Part shown: positions 42,448 to 55,666 of the stretch, one piece after another | Position numbering within the stretch: the stretch's first letter is position 1 | Layout of the letters: each line of letters starts with the position of its first letter | Position numbers and translations under genes: made by a program | The notes under the pieces: generated by a model | Database searches by the model: none | What the model was told of the DNA's origin: nothing | Seen by the model: the letters and a program-made list of their open reading frames with translations, nothing else | Source of the DNA: Kitagawia praeruptora | Taxonomy: Eukaryota; Streptophyta; Magnoliopsida; Apiales; Apiaceae | Direction of reading: 5' to 3' | DNA: 64,000 bases | Assembly (NCBI GenBank): GCA_037693485.1 | Contig: CM075344.1 | Location: 94,523,001 to 94,587,000, forward strand

Positions 42448-45400
42448 AAGATGGTATCAGAGCTTAGGTTCTTTCTTGTAGAAAACCTATTTCGGTTGAC
42501 CTGTGATTTTGGGTAGACATTAGGATGTGTTCAATATTTTCAAAATTTATTCAATTTTGTTCATTTGAGAACTATTTTACTTTTATGCTATTTTTAAACT
42601 ACTTCGGCCCATCTCTTTGTTGTGAACTTTATTTAAATATGTTTATACAAGATTTTTTATAGGAGTGAATTTTGTTTTTTGTTATTCGAATAAGGTTCTA
42701 CTCGGTCTATCGTTTCTTTGTCATTAATTTAGTACCTTTGAGTTTTTTTTTCATGTTAGTGAGGCGTCTTACATTTTTAGAGGTCCTATAATGAATGTTA
42801 CTATTTTTGAGTATCAAGACTGTTAGATAATTGTAAGAGTGTGTTGCATTTGAGGATAATGCATTATTTATCAATCGTTTGAATATAGGTTGGTTGAGTA
42901 TAATTTGTGCAACAATTGATCTTTGAAGACACAAACATATTAGAATATATTTAATAACAGTCTTAACTTATTGGAGTCTTGAAAATTTTGTTAGTTTTAC
43001 TAGAGATAAAAGTTTCAGATAAGAATCGTGTTAACTTTAAATTTTACTCGAGGATAAGATAATGTTAGTTAGATTATAATTTGTAAACCGTTTGTAGGAA
43101 TGTGAGGTGTGGGTTGACTTTCATGTAATTTGTGGGTATATGTGATAATTAATAACTCTTGAGTACAACTTATTAATTTTTTTGTAAATTATTTTACATT
43201 TTGAATAATATTTCTATTTGTTTCGTGTTTGTGAGTCATTTGTACATTTTGAATTATCAATTAGAAAAAGGTCAATTTTGCACTTTTGTTTGCTTATTCC
43301 AATTAAGTAAACTTAAAGTCTTCTAGAATACAAATATTTGGTCATTTTTTTAATTTTCTTTCCCTATGTGTAATATTTTCGAATTTGGTTATTTTTATTA
43401 TTTCCCATACTTATATAGGTTTTAGTAGTTCACTTGTAAGATTAAGGTATATTCACATTGTTTTGATACTAGCCTACATTTCTTTTTACTAATAGAAAAG
43501 TTTTTTTTTTCAATTTCATCTAAATTGTGCCTAAAACACTCATTCCAAAATTTTATAATTTAATTATTTATTTTGGGGACGCTGAAAATAAATAATTAAA
43601 TGAAATAATATTATTAATTTTAGGGATGCCTGAAATTAATAATTCGGTAAAGGAATGTAAGTGTTATGTATTCTAAAAATATATTTTAAAAAAAATAATA
43701 AGTATCAATGTATTTGGAATTATTTGTATTGTATGTTATCTAGCGGTCGTCATTTGGCATCCCAAATTGATTTTAAAAACATGTATATCTTTAAAATTTT
43801 GAATTTAATTTTTCCCCTTTCCTAGGCTCACGAATTATTGAAGGACCAATAACTTTAGTTTAATATGCCTTAACAATCAAATTCTTTTCTTACTATGCAA
43901 TTGAACAATGATTTTCTTTAATGTTCTAATTGTACGTATCTAATAAAATGTTGAAGTGTTATAATTTAAAGAGAAATGGATGTGATTAAGTTATTTATTA
44001 TAATATATGTTGTATGTAAGTTATTTAATATTCAATGTTATGCTTTGGAATATAATTTTGTTTGGAACTACTAATTTTTGTTTTTCTTGTATATTTGTTT
44101 CATATTAGATACTTGTGCATTTGATCGATATGATTTACACGTGTTGACTGTTTTAAGTTGAGTTAAATATTATTTATATTTTATTTACAATATATGGTAA
44201 TTTAATTTATTTCAGTTTTGATATATTTTGTTATGACCATATCTCATAATTTGGATACATAGGTAGTGAATATGTAGATATGTTGTTAATTTTGATAAAT
44301 AAAATAAATTAATATCACTAGTGAACCTTAAATTAGGAGTTGTATTGTGTATTTAATCGCAATAGCCACTAGGAAAGAACCATGAGGGAAAAAAAATAGA
44401 CTAAACTTATGAGGGAGAGTGTAGAAAGAACAAGAAGAACTATACATGTTTCATCATTTTAGCCAAGTACAAGGAAAGTTACATCATGTAATTATGTGTT
44501 ATGTCTAACTGATGAATTTATTTATTTTCTAGCATATTATCTATTAGTTGTATATTCATGCATATTAAGTTTATTGCTCTACTTTTTTTTTTTGAGTGAG
44601 ACAAGTTATTTGATATTTAATAGAGTACAATAAGTAAGTTTATATCATTGATTTGTGCAACCTACCTCGATCAATTGTGATTTAATTAATATTTTAAATT
44701 AATTAAACAAATGAAAATTATTCTGAAATCTTCTACATAATGTTAGAAATGGTATATCTATATGGGATTTTTTTTCAGTACAAACGCAAAAATCAATATT
44801 GTCAGATATTTTAATTTATTAGATTTTAATATATTATTTTTAAAATTACTTTTAAAAAAATAGTATGTTACTTTGTAAACATACATTAGTTACATGTCAG
44901 CATTTGACTTTTGGTTCACTCTCAACTAGTTCCGGAGTGATTGTGCTAATTAATAAATTTTCTAATTATTTATATTTGTTAAGTGATAATTGCTTATTTG
45001 TATAATTATTTTATTAGTTTACAGTAATCTAAGTGATTTTTTTTTATTGGCTATTTTACTAGTTGAGTGTGCTTATCTTGTAGGGTCTGGTTGGGTCTGA
45101 GTTACATTGATTGTCCGAGCTACTTTGTTCACATTATTTAATTAATTATTTTTTTTGTGGGCATTAGTTCATGTAATAGTTGTCATTATCATACAATTAC
45201 TATTATACGTTCAGTAATCTATTTTTAGTCAATTAAATTAATTGTACTCTGGCTTGATATTTGTTTTTTATTATGATTATTATTAATATATAATTGTGTT
45301 TGATATTAATATATGATTATAAAATTCATTTTCAGATTTAGATAACTAGCGTTACACCTGACTTTGAATATTTTAAAATTGACTTAACAATTATATCATG

Positions 45401-45955
45401 TACGAATTCATTGTTTTCTCCCTCTCTATTTAAATAGTAAATATTCGTTTAAACTATTGTTGATACATTTTTTTTAAAATTATGATCGTTTTGTACTTTA
45501 TGTATACATATTTGACCTACAATCTAGAGTTACCGATAGCACTTCTTGGTTTAAAATTTTTGATGTTATAAAGATTTATGGAAGTTGTTTATAGAGTAGT
45601 ACTAGTAACACAGTTATTTCATGTCCCTCTTGTCTGTGAATGTCTCACATGTGTCAAATTTTAGGGGTTAAAAGTATAGAAAATTTCATTTGGCTATGTA
45701 TTTATTCCATACGATTATAGGGAATATTTATTGTGTAGAGGAAGTTGAAACTATTTTAGCTGGAGAGTAGCAAGTTACGAGAAAGAAATTTATTTCATTT
45801 TTTAAAATTTTATTAAAAAGTCAATGAGAGAGAAAGAGAAGGATATGTGAAAATTGGAAAGATCTACTCGTGAGATATTCACAATTATTCAAATGAGGTA
45901 CAAGTTTTAGTTTCATTTGATTCCGAGGACGGAATCCTTTTTAAGGGGGTATATA
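42448..45955 (+). mobile_element. LARD internal region, non-coding
   Basis: PBS TGGTATCAGAGCTTAGGT (42452-42469), complementary to initiator tRNA-Met, lies four bases after the LTR. A purine tract AAGGGGGTATATA (45943-45955) abuts LTR-b. Between them are 3.4 kb of AT-rich sequence with no gag or pol motif. The GAGGACGGAATCC box just before the tract resembles the 3' end of Tekay-like chromoviruses. Confidence 0.75.
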
Positions 45956-47983
45956 TGTAATATACGTGATTTTTTAATAATAATAATAGAATAAGAATTT
46001 ATGATTTACATTATTATGCATTTACTAATTAAAGAAGACTTATTAGAAAATTTTCTTTAATGATAGAATTTTGATATTATTTAAACTATCAAAATTCTTT
46101 TAATAATACGAGAGTTAGTAGCCTATATTATGTACCCATATCATGTCACCCTAAAATAGGTTTTTAGGAGAGACGCAGCCGCGCATTAGAATCGGATCGG
46201 AGTGGCAGGAGGGAGAACTTTGAGAGGGGTCACAGTTTCACTGCATCATTTACATGTAAGCTATTAATCCTTTTTCTTTACCACATTCATGTATAACATG
46301 AACTAGGTGACCTTGTTTGTATTATATTAATTTTTTTATGTTCTTATTTACGAACTCATGTAATGAATTTATATATTAGTTTGGTTATTAAGTTTTACCG
46401 CATACATACATGTACTAGTATTTTATTTTTATTTTTAAACTGACGAATGCATAAAGTGACATGTCCTGTTTTATGATGTGCTAATTTTTAATTTCGTAGT
46501 GCTATTATCTCCTGTTCTTTGTTTTTCGAATGTTAGAAACCAAGTCATTGCATCCGTTATATATTCATATGGTATTAGAGATTATTTTATTAACAAGCAT
46601 GTACTGGTACTACTAGTGAGGTCATAGAAATATAAGGTTATAAGATTTTGTTGTAGGAGAAACCAAGTTCTAGTAATCTACATAAATACACCATGCATTT
46701 TCTTGTCATTATATGATGTCTATTTGGTTTGTTAAATTAGTACAATAGTACACCAATTACTTTGTTTTTTTTGGTCTAGTTTTGTGGTCTGGTTTACATT
46801 AATATAATTATTAGTGCTGAAAGTGTTTTAATAAAAATGTTATTTTTAATAATTTGGTTATGTTTGGTTAATTATATTCTATAATTAAAACAAGTGAGTC
46901 ATATAATCTTTGCATGTGTTATCATCCATACCGGAAAAGAATATATTATTAATAATAAATTATTACATTGGTAATTAGATTGCGGGCCGGAGATTTAGAG
47001 GGTCGTTTGCGGATTTCGTTAGTATTTTAGTTGCTATTTTCGAGGTACGGATTCTCTTCTTTTTTATTCAGCGCTACTCATCTTAGGATTGATATATTAA
47101 GTATGTTTTGTCCTCAAACCTATTCATTTGGTTTTAATTGTTTTGACTGTTCTGATTTTGGGAAAAAGTTTTGACTCGTTAGATTTTTGAAGTGATTTTT
47201 ATATTTGTTTTGGAAAATATTTAAATATCTGTTTCTGCGACTTTCTGAAATTTTGCAAATTATATATTTGTTGGAAACGTTCAAATATCTGTTTATTGTG
47301 ATTTCAAAGATTTTGCGAAGTATTTTATTTGAACCCTTAGTGATATAGGGTATACCGAGTTAACCAGCTGTAGGGGTACTACAGCCATGTCATTGCGGCA
47401 CCAGTGACATGACACTTCCGTGGCAGTGTGATTGGTCACGGCGTATCCTTCTGATAGCTCAGGTGGCGAGCTTTTGCGCATTTTGATATTTGTTTCAGGA
47501 TACGTGGGTGCACCCAGAGTTTGATTTGATTTGTGATTTGATTTGGCGGCGCTGTGGTATATGCCGTACACGTTATCCGATTTGTTGCACACATTAGGTA
47601 CCTTATGATGTGTGTATTTGTATCTGTTCTGTTCTGATCTCGGTATGAAATATCCTAACCCTTCGTTGCTTCAGCCATGCTTATTTTTGAAATAAATATT
47701 TTATTATAAACTATCAAATATACTTATTTGGTTTTCTGTTTTATAAATTGTATTCCAAATCCGTACTGGGCGATTGGCTCATGCCGTATTTTTTTTCTGG
47801 CAGGTGCTTAGGGTGATCTGGGGCTGTGTGATGGAGAGCTGCCCTTATTCCATTGATTAGGACTTATAGATTTCTAGCATTATTTAGACTTCATAATTTA
47901 TTTAGATATTATTTTAGTACTCTGTTTGTAGATTTATGGATTATAAGTAATATCTCCTTCCATTTTAGGAAGGGGGTATTACA
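45956..47983 (+). mobile_element. LARD LTR-b, 2028 bp
   Basis: Complete LTR, TGTAATATAC to GGTATTACA. It carries the empty site for the Tat insertion near 46311. Confidence 0.9.
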
Positions 47984-48964
47984 AAGATGGTATCAGAGCT
48001 TAGGTTCTTTCTCGTAGAAAACCTATTTAGGTTGACCTGTGAGTTTGGGTAGACATTAGGATGGGCTCAATATTTTCAAAATTTATTCAATTTTGTTCAT
48101 TTGAGAACTATTTTACTTTTATGCTATTTTTAAACTACTTCGGCCCATCTCTTTGTTGTGAACTTTATTTAAATATGTTTATACATGATTTTTTATAGGA
48201 GTGAATTTTGTTTTTTGTTATTCGAATAAGGTTCTACTCGGTCTATCGTTTCTTTGTCATTAATTTAGTACCTTTGAGTTTTTTTTTTCATGTTAGTGAG
48301 GCGTCTTACATTTTTAGAGGTCCTATAATGAATGTTACTATTTTTTAGTGTCAAGACTGTTAGATAATTGTAAGAGTGTGTTGCATTTGAGGATAATGCA
48401 TTATTTATCAATCGTTTGAATATAGGTTGGTTGAGTATAATTTGTGCAACAATTGATCTTTGAAGACACAAACATATTAGAATATATTTAATAACAGTCT
48501 TAAATATATTCTAATATGTTTTACTAGAAAATAAAAGTTTCAGATAAGAATCGTGTTAACTTTAAATTTTACTCGAGGATAAGATAATGTTAGTTAGATT
48601 ATAATTTGTAAACTGTTTGTAGGAATGTGAGGTGTGGGTTGACTTTCATGTAATTTGTGGGTATATGTGATAATTAATAACTCTTGAGTACTACCTAATT
48701 AATTTTTTTGTAAATTATTTTACATTTTGAATAATATTTCTATTTGTTTCGTGTTTGTGAGTCATTCGTACATTTTGAATTATCAATTAGAAAAAGGTCA
48801 ATTTTGCACTTTTGTTTGCTTATTCCAATTAAGTAAACTTAAAGTCTTCTAGAATACAAATATTTGGCCATTTTTTTAATTTTCTTTCCCTATGTGTAAT
48901 ATTTTCGAATTTGGTTATTTTTATTATTTCCCATACTTATATAGGTTTTAGTAGTTCACTTGTA
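47984..48964 (+). mobile_element. Second, truncated LARD internal region
   Basis: Begins with the same PBS (47988 on) and follows 42448-43438 closely, then breaks at about 48964 into Athila gag sequence. It contains a perfect 20-bp inverted repeat absent from the first copy. Confidence 0.85.
48470..48521 (+). repeat. Perfect 20-bp inverted repeat with 12-base loop
   Basis: Arms 48470-48489 and 48502-48521 (AAACATATTAGAATATATTT and its complement). The first internal copy (about 42948 on) has the left arm but an unrelated sequence instead of the right arm. Confidence 0.92.
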
Positions 48965-48966
48965 TT

Positions 48967-50994
48967 TTGGAAGTAGATATTTTAGAAGTAGATGCAGCTT
49001 TAGCTATTGTAGCTCAGTTGAAGGCTTTGACCATGAAGGTGGATTCTCTTACAAATTTTGGAGTTCAGCAGGTTGCTAGTGTTTGTGAGCTATGTGCGGG
49101 CACACATGAGACGAATCAATGTGCTATCTCTTCTGAATCAGCACAGTTTGTGAGTAATTTTCAGAGACCTGCTGCACTAGTTCCAGCCACCTATCATCTG
49201 AATAACAGGAATCATCCTAATTTCAGTTGGAGCAACAATCAAGGAGCACAACAACTTCAGCCACCTTATCAGCAATATGGAGCAAGGCCGTTCAATCAAG
49301 GCTATCAGCAACAGTATGCCCAAAGGCAACAATTCCAACCTCCGGAATTTCAGCAGCAACAGTCTCATAGGAATGCTGGTCCATCTTCGAATGAAAAATA
49401 TGAATTGGATGAATTGAGGCTGATGGTTAAAAGCCAGGCAGTATCTCTCAAGACGTTGGAGAATCAGATAGGACAGATTGTAAGTGCCTTATTGAATAGG
49501 CAGCAAGGAACTCTTCCGAGCGATACGGAGGCTAATCCAGGCAGGAGGGATGGCAAAGAACATGTCAATGCAGTTACTTTGAGATCTGGAAAAGTCACGA
49601 TGGATCAAAAATCAGCAGCTAAAGAAGATGAAGAAATCAAGAAATAGCAGGTGGAGGCTTCTACAGATAAAGAAAAGGCAAATTCTAAATTGGCAGCTGA
49701 TCAGTTGGTTAGCGAAACGAAAAAAGGCAAAACTTTTGCTGAAAAATCTACTCCAAAGCAGTCTACAGAGAGCAATCAGATCTATCCACCTCCTCCATTC
49801 CTAAAAAGACTTCAAAAGAAAAAATTTTCTGAAAACCCTCCTCCGAAGCAGAAGTTGGTGAACCAGATTTATCCTCCTCCTCCATATCCTCAACGCTTGC
49901 AGAAACAAGATCAAGAAAAACAGTTTCAGAAGTTTATGGATGTCTTCAAGAAACTGTCCATTAACATTCCTTTTGTTGAATCATTAGAGCAGATGCCGAG
50001 ATATGCAAAGTTCATGAAAGATATTTTGTCACGAAAGAGAAGGTTGGAAGAATTTGAAACAGTGACTTTGACAGAGGAGTGCAGTGCGGTGTTGCAACAG
50101 AAATTACCTCCTAAACTTAAGGATCCAGGAAGCTTTACAATTCCATGCACCATTGGAAAGTTGCCTTTTGACAAATGCTTATGTGATTTGGGAGCTACCA
50201 TTAATCTCATGCCCTTGTCTATTTTCAAGCAACTTGGTCTGCCTGATCCGAAGCCAACCAACATCTCTTTGTAGTTGGCTTATCGGTCGATCACTTATCC
50301 GAGGGGTATAGTAGAGGATGTCTTGGTGAAGGTTGATAAGCTCATATTTCCTGCCGATTTTGTGATTCTAGATTTCGAAGAAGACAAGAAGATTTCCATA
50401 ATCTTGGGAAGGCCTTTTCTAGCTACGGGCCGTACTTTGATCGATGTGCAAAAAGGAGAGCTTACAATGAGGGTACAATATCAGAATGTCACTTTTAGTA
50501 TGTTCAAGGCCATGAAATTTCCGACAGAGGATGAAGAGTGTTTCAGTATGGAAATGGTTGATACAGGTCAGAGAAAGAAGTTTGATCAGTTGTTGAGCAA
50601 AAAGTCGAACACGCACATGCTAAAGCATCACATCAGTGATTCCATTGACAGTTCTTAAATTCGAGATCTCTCGAATGTCAAGCTTGGAAAACTTCCATCC
50701 CATTTGAAGTATGTCCTTCTGAATGATGAGTTGGTGATTTTTAAAGTGTGTCAAGATAATTTGTTAAGAAGGTGGATCATGGATGATGAGGTAGAAGAGT
50801 GTTCTTATCAATCGACTGTGAAGCATAAACACCTTAGAGGTGTGAAGAAGAAAAAGAAAAAATCGATTGGAGGAAGAGTCAAAGTGAAGTTTGATTTAGA
50901 AAAGATGTGGGACAATAACAAGAAGGTTGTCAGACAATGGGTGAATGGTCCTTCTGATAAGGACAAGTCGAATGCGATCTTCGAGCCACCATGA
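48967..50994 (+). pseudogene. Athila-type gag-protease remnant with pol deleted
   Basis: One frame with stops at 49645 (TAG), 50272 (TAG) and 50656 (TAA). The left end is cut inside gag. Visible parts: a CELCAGTHETNQC motif, a Gln-rich gag tail, VNAVTLRSGK, the PPPPFLKRLQKKK repeats, MPRYAKFMKDILS, protease with CDLGATINLMP, ILGRPFLATGRTLIDVQKGE, and the pol start LPSHLKYVLL. The frame then passes straight to VCQDNLLRRWIMDDEVEE, which resembles the RNase H/integrase boundary of Athila pol, so RT and most of pol are deleted. It ends in a Lys-rich tail at 50994. Non-autonomous remnant. Confidence 0.82.
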
Positions 50995-51510
50995 TTTGAA
51001 TCATATTTGTCCGGCTAAATGACGTTAATGACAGCGCTTCGTGGGAGGCAACCTATGTGGTTCCGACGATTAGGTATGTTTCCTACTATCCCTTGTATTT
51101 ACTTCCATTCAATGGGGACATTGAAAATTTTAAGTTTGGGGGTGGTTTGGGGGATAAGTAGTGTGTAGTAGTGTAGTATGTCATTGTGTTCATATAGATA
51201 TCATATTTTGCATGTTTAGTGGTAATTCATTCATATTGTTCGTATTATTTATGTTTATTTCATATAGGACATTTTGTTATTTTGTTTTCGTATACCATGT
51301 GAGTTCATTTTAGTTGCATTTTCATGGCATGCATTTTTCATGATCCCGTTGGATGAGCTAATTCTGATTGGTAGGTAGATGTCTAATTGAGTGTGGTAAT
51401 GATGAATAGAGGGTTAATTTATAGTTCCTAGGAATTGACTTGCATGTTACAAAAACATAATTTTTACACAGTCTCATCGTTTGTTTTTGCGCTAGGTTGA
51501 GGTCATGCTT
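50995..51510 (+). mobile_element. 3' tail of the Athila remnant
   Basis: Contains GCTTCGTGGGAGGCAACC and a later TTTAAGTTTGGGGGTGG box, both typical of the stretch after pol in Athila/Calypso elements. No LTR is recognised before the minus-strand LTR starts at 51511. Confidence 0.6.
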
Positions 51511-54500
51511 TGTAACACCCCCAAATCCGGGGTCAGGGATTTGGTCGTCACGCGGAAATCCTCAATGTTAATATACCTGCTTAATAACATTAACCACCTG
51601 AAGTCACTCAATAACTGGATTGCAACATTTGAGACCCCAACCACCAAGCATCTTTTAGGTTACAGGGCTAGAATCAAGAATTCAAATACTTACATTTCTC
51701 ATTACATCCATTCAATTACATCGCACTATGTCTTACAAACCTTATATTACTAGTATAGCTTCGTTGGGAAGTACACCAACAACTAGAACTACTCAGTACA
51801 AAGTAATATCTATTACACATCAATGTACCTACATATAACTTACTCCAGCTATAGCTTTTCTGGATCATATCATCTTCATAAGGGCGTACTGCCTGCTTTT
51901 TCTGAGCCATGCAGATAAGCCTCAACTGTCTACCTTCCTCTGAAAGGTTAATATTTGAAACAAGCAAGAATGAGCGAAAGAATTGCTCAGCAAGTACTAC
52001 TAGAACAAAATATCCCAACATACAAAATATCCCTTCATATGCATTGGGTTTTTCAATATTCAACTTATACTTAATATCATTCTTGAAACGTTTAACCATG
52101 AAACTTCAATATAGAAAGTATAACGCTTAAAATAACATCAATGAACGGATTAAGTTCATAATAACAGGAATAATCTTCATACCTGGCGAAATAGTATATA
52201 ATATAGCTTTGATAACCTTTTAGAAAGCTTTTCAACCTGCTGCTACCTAGTTGCTTTTCATCATACGTAAACTTAACCATTTATAAGGTACCAAATCAAT
52301 ACTCCTCAAGCTTGAAAATATATGTGTATATGTATATCATTTTCGCCAAAACACTTGACAGATCAAGATACTGTACCTCAGCAATATAATAATAGTTCTA
52401 AAATATCTTTGAAGCCGTATGCCATGCATTGATGAACATAGTGCTAGTATATTGTAAAAGATGAAGTTATAAGATAGTTCAATATAACCTTTCCGTAAAA
52501 TATCTGCTATATAGAATATAAGCAGAATATCAACATATAACTTAAAAGATGAAGTTATAAGGTGATCCAATATCAAAAACCTCCTTATCACAACTCATGT
52601 TATGTAAGGTATCAATAGAGTCATCAATTATAAGATAAAGGATGAAGTTACAAGGTAACTCAAAACATAGATATTTTGTGGAGATATCTGTTATGTCAAG
52701 ATAAGCAAGATAGCATCATTTTCATAAAAGAAGAACTTGCAAGAAAGATATTACAATTCCAGTTTCAAACACTTCAACTCTGCCAACAATGATGATGTTG
52801 TAGAAAATAAATAGATTATGGATAGTGAACCAATACTGGAGTATGTCGCGCCAGATGACACCGCCTTACGATGATCAGTCATAGATTGTGCATCTCAAGA
52901 TTTGTTTCTCTACATGTAGAAGAAAGAACATATAGACACCACCATACGCCGGATCTCCCTAGCCAACGGTTGGGCATAGACGGGACCGGCGCCACTCGGA
53001 CCCTATTTCAAGGATGGACTGTCCCACAGCCTCTTACACCGATTTTCAATGATGGACTGTCCCACAGCCTCTTACACAAATACTCCTACTTCGAGTAAAT
53101 CCATGATTCTGAAACGTAGAGCTCGTCCCCCTTTCCCCAAGTATAATACTTGTTGATAAGACTCCACAAAGTAGTCATATCTAGTTGGAAAGGAAAATTC
53201 ACCAATATTTCCCGAGCTGCTGCTTGTTAATGGATACCAACTTGTTCCAACATTCTTACCCCTCGAATAATGAGTGGGTACACAAGATTCAATGAATAAT
53301 AGAAACCAAGTTGCAAGTGAAAAGAATAGTTTCGAAAATTTATGACCGGGTAGTCACAAGGTAAATAACATTCCTCAAGTAAGGTTTCCTTATAATAGAA
53401 TCGAAGGAAGAATGGAGTCTTGAGAACCTTTCTTGATAATAGTATCAATAATAAGACTCCGAAATAATTTACTTAATATTTGGAGGTCGAAAATAGCATT
53501 TGAATGAAGTAAATCATTTTTAAAAATAGTTAAAAGAATTAACTAAATATTCAAGGAATATTTCTTAAGCCATAAATATTTAAGGAATATTTATTAACTC
53601 ATAATTAATTAAAGAATATTTTTAATCAAAAAAATATATTTCTCATAATAATCCACGAATGAATATATAAAAATATTCACTTAAGTATATAAATAAATCC
53701 TTAAATGAATATTTGAAATAATATTCATTTAATAAAATAACTGGAATGAATATTCAAAATAATATTCATTAAAGAAATAATGGGAAAACCTTTATCCAAT
53801 GTTTTCCTCAGAAAATAATCACAAGATATACGGAAATACCGACTCCCGATCTATATTAAAGGAATGAAGTCATACGCCCTCCACTAAGGGCCTTTGCAAA
53901 GCCCGGCTTATAACTAATATCTCATATCTAGCTTATAAGCCAATTACCAAATCGTAATCAAGTATCATAATATACTTTCGAAAACAGTTATGCCTCCCAA
54001 TAGCATATTTAACAGAAATGATATTCATATGTTATTTCTCGATTGAGATAATACTCAAATAATACACCTCGAAAGATATAGTAAGCAAGTACAATTCCTC
54101 GAATGATACCATATTCAAATAACAATCCTCAAATGGTTTCCAAGTAATTAATGTTTATAAATAACATTCCTCGAATCAATCATAATCTGCCGCTGGAATC
54201 CCTCCGGGTTTCCACGACTATCACTATATCACAAAATACCGACTCCCGGTTTAGAGTCAAAAACAATGAATATGCCCTTATATCTAGAGCTACAAGGTAT
54301 ACCGGTTCATAAATACTTAACTCCAAAGACCGTATATAATCCAAAGGTCAAATTCTATTTCAACAGAAATAAGATATATCGCAAAACTGTACAACTTTAT
54401 ACATGGCAAAAGCAGTATTATATAATCAATACTTCAAAGTATAGATTTAGAAAACTTGCTTAGGCAGAATCAAAAGTAAATATTTTAACAACTATGACAG

Positions 54501-54630
54501 TCCTTAAATAACCTCCAATTAACATTTTATACCCTTTAAAACACTTAGGATATTCAATAAATAAATACATAATATTTGTTGAATAAAAATATTCAATAGC
54601 CCCTTTTTAAAAGAATATTCAAAGAGTAAT
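51511..54630 (-). mobile_element. Chromovirus-like LTR, minus strand (3' end at 51511)
   Basis: The left edge TGTAACACCCCCAAATCC is, on the minus strand, the usual GGGGTGTTACA end of a Tekay-like LTR. Much of the block is the reverse complement of 62500-63897 (for example 53130-53275 against 63660-63800). An 8-bp inverted repeat (51521-51528 and 51537-51544) lies at the end. It is interrupted at 54631 by a solo LTR and continues after 57333. The other end is not resolved. Confidence 0.65.
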
Positions 54631-55019
54631 GATAAGTGCATATTTTTTCATATTTTTATTACCTATTTATTGCTTGAACTCATAATTTAATAATTTATTT
54701 TGTTGCATTTCAGGAAATTCGTAAATAAATAAAGAAATGGAAAAATAAAGAAATAAAGAGCAAGGAAGAGAAAAAGAGGAAGAAAAAGGACCAAAAAGAA
54801 AAAAAAAGAAAAGAATTAGGAGCTTGGAGCAAAAGGAATATCTCAAGACAAGTGGAAGGTGGAGATCATCCCAACACACTAAATAAGTGTATGGCCAAGA
54901 TCCACTCTACAAAGCTTAAAGGGGAAGGAAACAATTAGATGGCTAGGATCTCTCCAACACATTATGAAAGTGTAGGGCCAAGATTAACCCAACACACCCC
55001 TAAACCCTAATTCTCATCC

Positions 55020-55027
55020 TATAAATG
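55020..55027 (+). promoter_or_regulatory. TATA box in the solo LTR
   Basis: TATAAATG, followed by a pyrimidine-rich and AGAGTAGAACCTAG start region. Confidence 0.5.
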
Positions 55028-55624
55028 CCCCCTCATCCCTCTTGTATTTAACAACTTAGAGTAGAACCTAGATTTTAGTGTAGGGTAGATTTTAGGGTAG
55101 CTTTAATTTCTTTTTTTTTTTAGTTCTAAATTTTGTAAACACTTGTCTTCTCATTAATGCAAAATTTCATTTCCTTTAATTTTTTTGTCTTGCTCTTTCG
55201 TTATTGTTGCCTTGTTTCGTTATTTTCGTAAATCCGATTAGTGGATAAAGTAGCGAAATGCTAACCACTTGGGGTTGAAAGTAACGAATTTTATTTTATT
55301 GCTCTTAGTTGTTAATCGTAGTTGTGCCCCTTTAAATATCAATTTTATTGTGGGCTTCATAATTTTTAATTGTAGATCTACCTTTTATGTTTTATATGTT
55401 AGTATAATAAATAAATAAAAATACCAAAAATATTTGTCTCGTTAATTTTCAGCAATTTTATTACCTGTTTTAGTGTATTAATTTGAAGTCTTAAAATGCA
55501 TTTACTCTGTTTTTATTTGCAGTAATTAACAAATCTCCCCTGTTCCTTTTTCTTCTTTATACGAATAACCCACCTATTTCTTTTCTCCCCTATCTATCTC
55601 TTATTCTCACAATCCCAGCCTTGT

Positions 55625-55628
<4 letters not shown>

Positions 55629-55663
<35 letters not shown>
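55629..55663 (+). repeat. CT microsatellite
   Basis: About sixteen CT units inside the solo LTR. Confidence 0.85.

Positions 55664-55666
<3 letters not shown>

Larger units (their letters stand above)
2426..48964 (+). mobile_element. LARD-like non-coding LTR element, partial tandem, host of the Tat insertion
   Basis: Order: LTR-a (2426-42447, split by the Tat insertion), internal (42448-45955), LTR-b (45956-47983), then a partial second internal region (47984-48964). The LTRs begin TGTAATA and end TATTACA, a 7-bp inverted repeat. An initiator-Met primer site follows both LTRs and a purine-rich tract precedes LTR-b. No gag or pol domain is visible in 3.5 kb of internal sequence. LTR ends, PBS and PPT context resemble plant Tekay-like chromoviruses, so this is probably a non-autonomous derivative. 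Confidence 0.75.

Noticed and set aside
51505..51753. 82-aa plus-strand frame at the LTR edge
   Set aside because: Covers the LTR terminus and its inverted repeat; no coding signature.
54667..54879. Minus-strand frame rich in Phe, Leu and Ser
   Set aside because: Complement of an A/G-rich stretch in the solo LTR; low complexity.
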